Shown: piece by piece, positions 1-7,644 of the stretch | How positions within the stretch are numbered: the stretch's first letter is position 1 | How the letters are laid out: each line of letters begins with the position of its first letter | Origin: JBCFBK01 sp038562555 | GTDB taxonomy: Bacteria; Bacteroidota; Bacteroidia; Bacteroidales; Prolixibacteraceae | NCBI GenBank assembly: GCA_038562555.1 | Contig: JBCFBK010000060.1 | Location: 1-32,127, forward strand | DNA: 32,127 bases | Direction: 5' to 3' | Notes under the pieces: model-generated | What the model was told of the DNA's origin: nothing | Database searches by the model: none | What the model saw: only the letters and a program-made list of their open reading frames with translations | Position numbers and translations under genes: made by a program

Positions 1-29
1 ACATGGTTCGATTCCCGGTGGGACTACCA
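1..29 (+). tRNA. 3' end of a tRNA gene (partial, isotype not assigned)
   Basis: The window opens with a T-arm-like GGTTCGATTCC, then a seven-base segment that would be the 3' acceptor strand, a discriminator A and an encoded CCA at 27-29. A terminator hairpin follows 21 bases later, as expected at the end of a tRNA transcript. The 5' part, including the anticodon, lies outside the window, so the isotype cannot be read. Two of the five T-stem pairs (positions 3/17 and 4/16) do not match, which lowers confidence; the G-C pairs next to the loop are intact. Confidence 0.55.
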
Positions 30-50
30 GAGAAGAAATTAATTTCAGCT

Positions 51-92
51 AAAAGCACTTAAATTCAATGATTTAAGTGCTTTTTTGTTTTT
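51..92 (+). terminator. Rho-independent terminator of the tRNA transcript
   Basis: Bases 51-64 and 71-84 are perfect inverted repeats forming a 14-bp stem around a six-base loop (65-70). The 3' arm runs into a T-rich tail to about 92. It probably ends the tRNA transcription unit and separates it from the downstream PUL. Confidence 0.85.
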
Positions 93-365
93 GTAACGTA
101 CGAGATTGTCGGTATTGCCCTGAAGATGCAACTTTCCGTTCTCCGGGAATAATACCTATTTACACCGTCGCAGGCAATTGCAACCGTTTTTCCGGTGAAT
201 GGTGACATTCGTTCCTAGATTTGATTCCGGGCGGAGGCAAATTGCTAAACCAAATGGACGGGAAGGTTTCTGATTAAGAGTATTCAATAATAAGTTTCAA
301 TTACCGCCGGTTAAATCGAAAAATTAGCATATTTGTATTTGGAACTAACCCGATAAAATCAGGGG
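93..365 (+). other. Intergenic region upstream of the sigma factor gene
   Basis: No convincing coding region is seen here. It should hold the promoter of the sigma/anti-sigma genes. The best match to the Bacteroidota -7 element (TAnnTTTG) is CATATTTG at 328-335, one base off, about 30 bases before the sigma ATG. No TTTG-type upstream element is found at the expected spacing, so the promoter remains unassigned. Confidence 0.3.
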
Positions 366-977
366 ATGACGATCGACCGGCCTGAATTAGATGATTTCTT
401 CCTTCATCGTTTTAAAAATGGAGATGAGTTGGCATTTGAAAAAATTTTCAAAGCTAACCACAGCCGGATTGTTGGATTCTGTAACCAGTTTATCTCCGAA
501 CAGGATAAAGCCAAAAGCCTCGCCCAGGATGTGTTTCTCAACCTTTGGCTAAACCGCGAAAAGATCAAAACCGTGAACGGCATCAGGGCGTTCCTGTATA
601 CCTTCGCAAAATCAGGATGCTTAAACTACCTTCGCCACCGGAAAGTCATTTCCAGATACCAGGATTTATACCTGCAAAATACGGAGGAAACGTTAAACCG
701 GGAGATTCTTGAATCTTTCGATTTCAATGCGCTTGAGTTTTCAGAGCTGGAAGGTTTAATTCAGCAGGCAATCGACAATTTGCCGGAAAAATGTCGCCAG
801 GTTTTTGTAATGAGCCGTGTCGACGGAAAAATGAATAAACGGATTTCGGAAGAACTGAATATTTCAGTAAAAGCAGTCGAGGCGAACATTACCCGGGCCC
901 TGAAAGCACTGCATTCAGCTTTATCGGAATATCTTCCGGCCATTCTCGTACAACTGATCGTTTGTCACTTCTCCTAA
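366..977 (+). CDS. ECF-type RNA polymerase sigma factor (sigma-70 family)
   Basis: This is a 203-residue cytoplasmic protein of normal ECF sigma length. Residues about 22-88 form sigma region 2 (core binding and -10 recognition), including the QDVFLNLW stretch. Residues about 130-190 form region 4, with the usual LPEKCRQVF segment and a helix-turn-helix (ISEELNISVKAVEANI) for -35 binding. The FecR-like anti-sigma gene starts 83 bases downstream and an STN-domain SusC follows. This is the standard trans-envelope arrangement in which substrate at the outer-membrane transporter releases the sigma factor, so its likely target is the susC promoter. GGGG directly abuts the ATG, too close for a normal ribosome site, but the N-terminus fits the family. 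Confidence 0.93.
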   Translation: MTIDRPELDDFFLHRFKNGDELAFEKIFKANHSRIVGFCNQFISEQDKAKSLAQDVFLNLWLNREKIKTVNGIRAFLYTFAKSGCLNYLRHRKVISRYQDLYLQNTEETLNREILESFDFNALEFSELEGLIQQAIDNLPEKCRQVFVMSRVDGKMNKRISEELNISVKAVEANITRALKALHSALSEYLPAILVQLIVCHFS

Positions 978-1060
978 ACAAGGTCCGCTGAAGATTTTTT
1001 TAGTCCGATATAGGGTTAAGCCACCTTCAGGTTTACCTATTACAGAACAACTCTTTTTAT

Positions 1061-2044
1061 ATGGACTACTCCCTCATCAATAAATACCTCGCAGGGGACG
1101 CCTCAGAAGCTGAAACCCGGGAAATTTTTCATTGGATTGAAGCGGCGCGGAAAAACAGGGCTGATTTTATCCGATACAAGAAAGTCTGGGCCCTGACCTC
1201 AAAATCAAACGTAGATACGCCTCAGGCCTGGAGCGAAGTAGCTGTCTCTCTGGCAAAACCCCGCGATAGGAGGATCGCTGTTTACCGCCATTGGATCGTT
1301 GCGGCCGGGTTCCTGCTGGTATTTGGCTTGGGGGCATTGATGCAATATATTTTTGACGGAAAAACGCACCGGGAGTTCTCTTACGGAGCGGAAACCCTGA
1401 TTGAGGTTCCTCCCGGACAAATGTCGGATGTTGTTTTGTCGGATGGCACCAAAGTTCAGCTAAATTCAGGATCAAAACTTTACTATTCCGGGAAATTTAG
1501 TGAGGGCGAGCGCACGGTGCGATTAGAGGGAGAGGCCTTTTTCGATGTCACAAACGACCCGGAGCACCCCTTTTTCGTTAAAACAACCGGACTGGATTTT
1601 AAAGTTTACGGGACATCGTTCAACATCCAGGCTTATCCTGAAGACAATGTAATCAATACGACACTTGTGGAAGGCAGTCTAGGCCTGTTCGGGAAAAGCG
1701 GCAGCGAGCTTGTCAAATTGGTACCCGGTGAAACAGCAACTTACAGGGGGAACGACAAAAAACTGCATATCGACCATACGGATCCGGATCTGTATACTTC
1801 CTGGAAAGAGGGCCTGGTTACGTTCAGGAACGAAAAATTGAAAGATATCGCCCGGAAGATTGAACGGTGGTATAACGTGGAAATTGTAATCAAAAACGAC
1901 CGGCTGGGAGAAGAATTGTTTCTGGGTACCATCCTGAAAAATAAACCTGTTGATCAGATACTGGAAGTATTCGCCCTGACTTCATCGCTTAAGTACCGGA
2001 TGGTACCGCGGGCAGACCAACCCACATTGATCTATTGGGAGTAA
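1061..2044 (+). CDS. FecR-family anti-sigma factor
   Basis: This 327-residue inner-membrane protein has a cytoplasmic N-terminal part (1-77) that should bind the sigma factor, and one membrane segment at about 78-98. A periplasmic FecR domain follows (about 106-205, with the VPPGQ...VVLSDGTKVQLNSGSKL region), then a C-terminal DUF4974-type domain (about 255-325) that in this family contacts the STN domain of the partner transporter. Its place between the ECF sigma gene and an STN-bearing SusC supports a sigma/anti-sigma/transducer system. Length and domain order are normal for Bacteroidota. Confidence 0.93.
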   Translation: MDYSLINKYLAGDASEAETREIFHWIEAARKNRADFIRYKKVWALTSKSNVDTPQAWSEVAVSLAKPRDRRIAVYRHWIVAAGFLLVFGLGALMQYIFDGKTHREFSYGAETLIEVPPGQMSDVVLSDGTKVQLNSGSKLYYSGKFSEGERTVRLEGEAFFDVTNDPEHPFFVKTTGLDFKVYGTSFNIQAYPEDNVINTTLVEGSLGLFGKSGSELVKLVPGETATYRGNDKKLHIDHTDPDLYTSWKEGLVTFRNEKLKDIARKIERWYNVEIVIKNDRLGEELFLGTILKNKPVDQILEVFALTSSLKYRMVPRADQPTLIYWE

Positions 2045-2093
2045 AAATGAACTAAACCCAAAACGATGAAAACGCTAAACTCCAGCTAAAAAA

Positions 2094-2126
2094 CAGACCG
2101 AAAATACTGGACATATTTCCGGTCTG
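2094..2126 (+). promoter_or_regulatory. Hairpin in the fecR-susC spacer
   Basis: Bases 2094-2106 pair with 2114-2126 (13 positions, one A-C mismatch) around a seven-base loop in the 180-base spacer. No T-run follows, so it is not a standard terminator. It could separate regulatory-gene mRNA from susC mRNA by stabilising a 3' end, or act in the susC leader. The role is inference. Confidence 0.4.
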
Positions 2127-2224
2127 AATGGGATAAGGCTTTTCAGGATTATCCCTAAAAATCACGATAAATTAAAGCCTTCTGGACAAAGGCCTTGTAT
2201 TAACGTAAAACTCATTCCAAATTT

Positions 2225-5200
2225 ATGAAAAAAAATGACTGTATCCCATGGCAAAGGGGATTAAAAAAAATTATGCGGATTATGAATATAACTGCTGTTA
2301 TCGTGCTGCTTTTATGTGTACAGGTGAGTGCAGATACATTTGGGCAAGCGGAAAAGATCAATTTAAAGATGGATTCAAACCTGAAAGAAGTTTTTGAAGA
2401 GCTAGAAAAAATCTGCGATTACCGGTTTGTTTTGAAATATGATCAAAGCATTCTGGAAGAAAAAGTGAATGTAAACTACACCAATGAGCGAATTGAACGG
2501 GTACTTGACGATCTGCTGAAAGACACCGGTTTTATGTATAAAATTGTAGACCGCTATATTGCCATTGTTCCGGTCAGCGATCTGAATCAGCAACAGAAGT
2601 CGGTTTCCGGTAAAGTAACCGATACTTCCGGGGTGCCTATCCCGGGGGTCAGTATTATTGTAAAAGGTACTACCCTTGGAAGCATTACTGACAGTGACGG
2701 GAACTATATGCTTTCCAATATTCCGGGCGATGCTGTTTTGTTGTTTTCATTTGTGGGAATGAAAATGCAGGAGCACAAGGTTGGTGACCGAACAACAATT
2801 CATGTTGCTCTTACTGAAGAGACAATCGGCTTAGACGAAGTGGTCGCAGTCGGCTATGGAACCGCCAAACGCCGCGATGTGGTCGGGTCGATTGCCAAAG
2901 TAAGTAACGAGATGATCACCAAGAACCCGGTAACGTCAATTGCGCAGTCGCTTCAGGGCCTTGCCAGCGGCGTTTTTATCAATAACAGCAGCGGCCACCC
3001 AGGACGTGGAGTGGATATCCTTATTCGGGGCCGCAGTTCGATTAATCTTTCCAGCGGTCCCTTATGGATCGTTGACGGAATTCCTGTCTATACCGGCTCT
3101 TCCGAATTGACCACGCAAGGCGTAAAACCCGTTTCAGCGCTTTCCATGATCAACCCGAACGATATCGAATCGATCGAAGTGCTGAAAGATGCCGCCGCAA
3201 CTTCTATTTACGGAAACAGGGCGTCTGGCGGAGTAATTCTTGTTACCACCAAATCAAACAAAGGTGGTTTGACAGGCGTAAGTGTAAATTATGACGGAGG
3301 AATAGCCCAGTTGCCTTTCCAGGAGAGTGACATCTATGTCGACACGAAAACATGGTGGGATTTGACGGATAAGGCCTGGGCAAACAGTGGAAATTCTTCC
3401 GTTTTACAGCCAAACAGTCTGACTAATCTCCTGTTCCTGGACGAAAAACCGACTATGACCAGAGAAGAAGCACTGGCAACAGACATTGACCATTTGGATG
3501 CTTTGATCCAAAACTCCCGTTTTCATCAGTTTGGTTTTACGGCAAATAAAGGCTTTCAGACGGGAGGGGTGATGTTCTCTCTAAATTACAGAGACGAAAA
3601 AGGCCTCCTTCGGAATAATGACCTTCAGCGGCTGACATCGCGGTTTAGTTTCAATTTTGATCCTTTAAAACGAATCCACCTGGGCATCACATCTAACTTC
3701 CTTTATTTGAAGAACACAGGTATTCCTTCTGCTGAAGGGAAAGGGGGCGCAGGTTGGGGAAACTTAATGGTAATGATGCCGTGGTATCAACTGTATGACC
3801 CCAACTCCCAAACGGGCTACTGGATGACCAGCTCGGGCTACAACCCGCTTGCCTCATCTGACCCGGAACTCGTTCGTAACGACAATGATCAGTACCAGGC
3901 CATCAGCAGCGCCTTTATTAAATGGGACACACCAATAAAAGGATTGAGTGTGAAGGGCGAAGGCGGCGTTGATCTGCTGATAACCAACAGCAGCCACTGG
4001 CGATCGATTTTTCTTGACCCCGATGCGCCGTTTCAAAACCAGGCCGCGGAACGTTCTGTCACCCAACGCACCTTTAACTATAACGGGTATTTGACCTACG
4101 ATAAAACAATCGGAAAGCACAATTTTAATGTGACAGCAGGAGCTGAAGCTACCAGATCCGCTTCATATAACAGGCAGGTTGATGCCGTTCAGATTTTAAG
4201 CAGTTACCCGGAATTAATAAATCCCTTGCAGATTAACTCCGCGAACGGGTCTTTCGCCGATGGCGGCTATTTAATGGGTATATTCGGCCGGACAAATTAT
4301 AAATTTAAAGACCGCTACATTCTGAATGCAAGCATTCGTCGTGACGGACACTCAGCTTTGAGCAAAGATAACCGCTGGGCAACCTTTACCGCCTTCGGCG
4401 CCGGATGGATTATCACGGATGAAGCTTTTTTTAAAATAAAAGGGATTAACCTGCTTAAATTAAGGGGCAGTTACGGGCAAACCGGGAATACGGCCATTAG
4501 TAAGGCAATGACCCAGGTGAACTGGGGACTTACCAATACCCGTTACGGAGGCGGCTTTCTACCCGGTGGTACGACGATCGGCCCGATCGGCAGTTCCAGT
4601 CTGAAGTGGGAAACCACAACAAGTACCGATTTCGGTCTGGATTTTGGCTTTTTTGAAAACCGGATTTCAGGGTCTGCCGCCTATTACACCAAGAGCATTT
4701 CAGATCTGATCCTCCGGGGGAATGTACAGGAATCGGTTGGTTTTAATGTAAATTCGGTTTGGGAAAATATTGGTGACATGAAAAACTGGGGTTGGGAATT
4801 CAATGTCTCAACCATAAATATCAGTTCAGGCAGTTTCGAATGGAGGACTGATTTCAACATCAGCTTTAACGACAATAAGATTGTCCGGTTAAATGAATTT
4901 GAGAAAGGGAAAGGTGCTGAGGTCACATCATTTAGTCAGGCAAAGGGAATTAGTACAATTCGCAAAGAGGGTGAAAAACTGGATACCTGGTTCCTGGCAA
5001 ACTACGTACATATTGACCCCGACAAAGGAATTGCAATGATCGAACAGCGCGATCCGGATAAATGGAACAACGAGTTCATTACCGTCCCGAATGGAAACCT
5101 GATCCCGATGAACGAAGCTAATGTCAATGCCAATAAGATGGTCCAACATGGAAAATCTGCACTTCCTACTTACTATGGCGGATTTACAAACAACTTCCGC

Positions 5201-5674
5201 TACAAAAATTTCGACCTGAATGTGTTGTTTGTTTTTGCCGGAGGAAATTATCAAATGAATTATTTGTACTCCCGTAGTACGATTGATGCACTTGGTTATG
5301 GGCAAATCGCCAAAGATATGGTTGGGAAAAACTGGGAAAAACCTGGTGATATGGCTCAATTCCCGCAACTGGTGTATGGTTATACCTATAAGTATGACAA
5401 CAACGGGAATCCGTCAGCTTCGGGAACCCGGTTCCGGACCGACTATACCACATTCTATATGGAAAAGGGCGATTACATCAAGTTAAGAAATATCCAACTG
5501 GGGTATACCCTTCCGAACTCGATCTCAAGGAAAGTGCAGTTGCAAAATGTGCGGCTTTATATTGGCGGATCCAATTTACTTACGTTCACCAAGTTTAAGG
5601 GATTTGACCCTGAAAGCAATGATGATCTGCCCATTCCCCGTTCATTCAATTTTGGCTGTTCCGTAAACTTTTAA
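2225..5674 (+). CDS. SusC/RagA-type TonB-dependent outer-membrane transporter with STN domain
   Basis: The 1149-residue protein begins with a signal peptide (cleavage probably near VSA-DT, residue 36), longer than usual at its N-terminus; Met17 or Met20 are alternative starts. Then come an STN signalling domain (about 43-118), a carboxypeptidase-D regulatory-like beta-sandwich (about 127-200), a TonB-box-like DEVVAVGYGT (204-213), the plug (about 215-340) and a 22-strand barrel ending in a terminal Phe. It should import oligosaccharides with the adjacent SusD lipoprotein, powered by TonB. The STN domain fits the upstream FecR/ECF pair, which would sense transport. Substrate cannot be read from the sequence; the downstream genes suggest a complex plant- or alga-type glycan. 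Confidence 0.96.
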   Translation: MKKNDCIPWQRGLKKIMRIMNITAVIVLLLCVQVSADTFGQAEKINLKMDSNLKEVFEELEKICDYRFVLKYDQSILEEKVNVNYTNERIERVLDDLLKDTGFMYKIVDRYIAIVPVSDLNQQQKSVSGKVTDTSGVPIPGVSIIVKGTTLGSITDSDGNYMLSNIPGDAVLLFSFVGMKMQEHKVGDRTTIHVALTEETIGLDEVVAVGYGTAKRRDVVGSIAKVSNEMITKNPVTSIAQSLQGLASGVFINNSSGHPGRGVDILIRGRSSINLSSGPLWIVDGIPVYTGSSELTTQGVKPVSALSMINPNDIESIEVLKDAAATSIYGNRASGGVILVTTKSNKGGLTGVSVNYDGGIAQLPFQESDIYVDTKTWWDLTDKAWANSGNSSVLQPNSLTNLLFLDEKPTMTREEALATDIDHLDALIQNSRFHQFGFTANKGFQTGGVMFSLNYRDEKGLLRNNDLQRLTSRFSFNFDPLKRIHLGITSNFLYLKNTGIPSAEGKGGAGWGNLMVMMPWYQLYDPNSQTGYWMTSSGYNPLASSDPELVRNDNDQYQAISSAFIKWDTPIKGLSVKGEGGVDLLITNSSHWRSIFLDPDAPFQNQAAERSVTQRTFNYNGYLTYDKTIGKHNFNVTAGAEATRSASYNRQVDAVQILSSYPELINPLQINSANGSFADGGYLMGIFGRTNYKFKDRYILNASIRRDGHSALSKDNRWATFTAFGAGWIITDEAFFKIKGINLLKLRGSYGQTGNTAISKAMTQVNWGLTNTRYGGGFLPGGTTIGPIGSSSLKWETTTSTDFGLDFGFFENRISGSAAYYTKSISDLILRGNVQESVGFNVNSVWENIGDMKNWGWEFNVSTINISSGSFEWRTDFNISFNDNKIVRLNEFEKGKGAEVTSFSQAKGISTIRKEGEKLDTWFLANYVHIDPDKGIAMIEQRDPDKWNNEFITVPNGNLIPMNEANVNANKMVQHGKSALPTYYGGFTNNFRYKNFDLNVLFVFAGGNYQMNYLYSRSTIDALGYGQIAKDMVGKNWEKPGDMAQFPQLVYGYTYKYDNNGNPSASGTRFRTDYTTFYMEKGDYIKLRNIQLGYTLPNSISRKVQLQNVRLYIGGSNLLTFTKFKGFDPESNDDLPIPRSFNFGCSVNF

Positions 5675-5685
5675 TTCTATTTAAC

Positions 5686-5826
5686 ATGAAACGAGCCATG
5701 AGAAACGCGGTTTCCTCCCAAGCTGACGATTATTTCGGTGAATTCCATCCCGTTGATAAGCGTCTCAAAGTGATGACGCGCAATACGCAAATTGTAGTTG
5801 AATTAGTTGAAAAAATAAATGTATGA
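5686..5826 (+). CDS. Possible 46-residue small protein between susC and susD
   Basis: An open frame starts with ATG 12 bases after the susC stop, runs 46 codons and ends with a TGA that overlaps the susD ATG as ATGA. It fills almost the whole 148-base spacer. The product starts MKRAMRNAVSS, is charged, and has no signal peptide or membrane segment. I do not recognise a family. It could be a real small protein, a translated leader that couples ribosomes into susD, or chance. No strong ribosome site precedes it. The ATGA overlap and exact fill of the spacer are the only supporting evidence. Confidence 0.3.
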   Translation: MKRAMRNAVSSQADDYFGEFHPVDKRLKVMTRNTQIVVELVEKINV

Positions 5827-7439
5827 AAAAGATATTCGTAAAGATCTGTGCAATCCTCATATTAGGATTAGCAGCATGTAACCAGGATGAGTTTTTTGAA
5901 ATCAAAAGGCCACAGGAAACGCAATGGGTAAATACGGTCACTTATGATCAGGGCCTGGCTTCTGCGTACGCGCTCCTTACATATAGCGATCCCGGAACCA
6001 TCCAGATGCGGGAATTTATAACCTCCGGAACTTCACAACTTTTACCTGAAACGTCGACCGGGGTTCCCTGGAACGAACTGTACAACCGATTGTTTGACCA
6101 GGATATCTCAAGCAACAAGAACGCCTGGAGAGATGGCTATAAGGCCATCACGCTGTGCAATGCAGCCTTACAACTGGACGAAGAAAAAGGAGGGAATCCT
6201 TTTGTGCTGAAAGTTGATGGCTCAGATTACAAGGATAATTACGTCCGGCAAGTTGGTGAATATCATTTTCTGAGGGCTTACGCTTACTGGAATCTGCTTA
6301 AGATATTCGCACCGCCTTATAACCATAACGGGGATAACAACACGGCATATATCCCGTTTAAACTGAAAGTGCCCAGTTCAAAGGATGAAATTATTTCGGA
6401 GAAACTGGGGACCACGGAGGAAATTTACAACCAGATTATTGCTGACTTAAGAATCGCCAGCGATAAGCTACCCGGTGCATTTAACTCATCGACGATGCAC
6501 GCGAATTATGAATGCGGCAGGGCGACCAAATTCACTGCTGCAGCCCTCCTGGCGAAAGTGCTTTTTTTAAAAGGCGATTATGCAGGGGCAAAACAGGAAA
6601 CAGATTTTGTAATTGCTGCCGCCGAAAATGAAGGGCGGTTTACTCTGGAAGCGCCAATTGAAGCGTTTAATAAAAACGTCATTAAAAACATCCCGAAAGA
6701 AGTGATCTGGGAGTTCAATACGGGCGATCCAACCGTGAGCGGAGCTTCGAACTATATGTATTTTGGCATGATCATTTCCTTAAATTTTCGCGATACCGAT
6801 AATGGCGGACGAGGCGTCAACATGGTGAAAAGCGGTTGGAACCAGTTTACCCTGAGCTATTGGGCGCTGGACAAGATTGACTGGATGACAGACCCGCTCA
6901 ACGGCGATTATTCACTGACGCCTGCGGCAAGCAATGACCTTCGTTTCAAGGATTTATACTATTATCTGCTGGCGTATAATCCCACCGGTGATCCCCTTGT
7001 ATACGAGACGGTCAGCGCGCACGCTGCGGTAGACAAACCTCAGCTGTATATTGACAAATACTTCCGCGGAACGCCGGGAGACGGGCGCTACACAAAATTC
7101 CCGCTGATCAGGTTGGCTGATATTTATCTTATTCGTGCCTGGTTAAACTGGAAATCCGGACAACTTTCGAATGCTGCCGCCGATTTGAATAAAGTATGGA
7201 ACCGTGCAAATCCGGGAGCGCCCGACAAATATCATGTTGGCAATGTCAATCATGACGCCATATTTGCAGAGTACGTAAAAGAAATGTCCGGTGAAGGATG
7301 GACCCTTGATTTCATCATGGCTACTCAAATGGATATTCCTGCAGGCGACCGGAATGTTTCCCCGATTGCACCGCCGTACAGCGATTGGAAATGGGTAATT
7401 CCCGCCTCAGAAGTAAGCCTGAACCCGAATTATCAGTAA
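5823..7439 (+). CDS. SusD/RagB-type outer-membrane glycan-binding lipoprotein
   Basis: The 538-residue protein has a lipoprotein signal peptide with lipobox LAAC (lipidated Cys19), so it should be anchored on the outer membrane and capture glycan for the SusC barrel. The N-terminal SusD-like domain with TPR-type helices (for example RAYAYWNLLKIF near residues 155-166) is followed by the C-terminal RagB/SusD domain, which contains the usual KFPLIRLADIYLIRAW stretch and ends in a typical IPASEVSLNPNYQ tail. It directly follows susC and is closed by a terminator, so susC and susD probably form the highly expressed core of the operon. Length is typical. Confidence 0.95.
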   Translation: MKKIFVKICAILILGLAACNQDEFFEIKRPQETQWVNTVTYDQGLASAYALLTYSDPGTIQMREFITSGTSQLLPETSTGVPWNELYNRLFDQDISSNKNAWRDGYKAITLCNAALQLDEEKGGNPFVLKVDGSDYKDNYVRQVGEYHFLRAYAYWNLLKIFAPPYNHNGDNNTAYIPFKLKVPSSKDEIISEKLGTTEEIYNQIIADLRIASDKLPGAFNSSTMHANYECGRATKFTAAALLAKVLFLKGDYAGAKQETDFVIAAAENEGRFTLEAPIEAFNKNVIKNIPKEVIWEFNTGDPTVSGASNYMYFGMIISLNFRDTDNGGRGVNMVKSGWNQFTLSYWALDKIDWMTDPLNGDYSLTPAASNDLRFKDLYYYLLAYNPTGDPLVYETVSAHAAVDKPQLYIDKYFRGTPGDGRYTKFPLIRLADIYLIRAWLNWKSGQLSNAAADLNKVWNRANPGAPDKYHVGNVNHDAIFAEYVKEMSGEGWTLDFIMATQMDIPAGDRNVSPIAPPYSDWKWVIPASEVSLNPNYQ

Positions 7440-7447
7440 AGCAACCT

Positions 7448-7492
7448 ATAAAGCCTGTTTGGTTTTGCTCCAGGCAGGCTTTATTCGTTTTT
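7448..7492 (+). terminator. Rho-independent terminator after susD
   Basis: Bases 7448-7457 and 7475-7484 form a perfect 10-bp stem with a 17-base loop, followed by TCGTTTTT. It lies nine bases after the susD stop. It would end or attenuate susCD transcription, so the downstream enzymes are made at a lower level or from a promoter in 7493-7644. No clear TAnnTTTG element was found in that interval. Confidence 0.75.
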
Positions 7493-7644
7493 CATAACGC
7501 GTTAGCGCTAGTCACTTCAATACAACAGACGAAAATTATTTCCCTGTCAAGTTTATCCAAACCCGGTAAAGCGCGGTTTTATTTGTGTGTTCACCGAAAA
7601 TGGCAAGCTGTTTCCCCGGAAGAGCTTATGCAAAAACTCAATAA

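Noticed and set aside
1..92. tRNA 3' end as an integration site for a mobile element carrying the PULs
   Set aside because: No integrase, direct repeat of the tRNA end or other mobility gene is seen in the window.
341..346. GGAACT resembling an ECF -35 element before the sigma gene
   Set aside because: A -10 at normal spacing would fall on the start codon, so it cannot drive this gene with its full reading frame.
988..1030. Six-base inverted repeat between the sigma and fecR genes
   Set aside because: A 6-bp stem with a 31-base loop is expected by chance.
4928..5368. 146-codon minus-strand ORF inside susC
   Set aside because: Antisense shadow of the SusC barrel, with no recognisable protein features.
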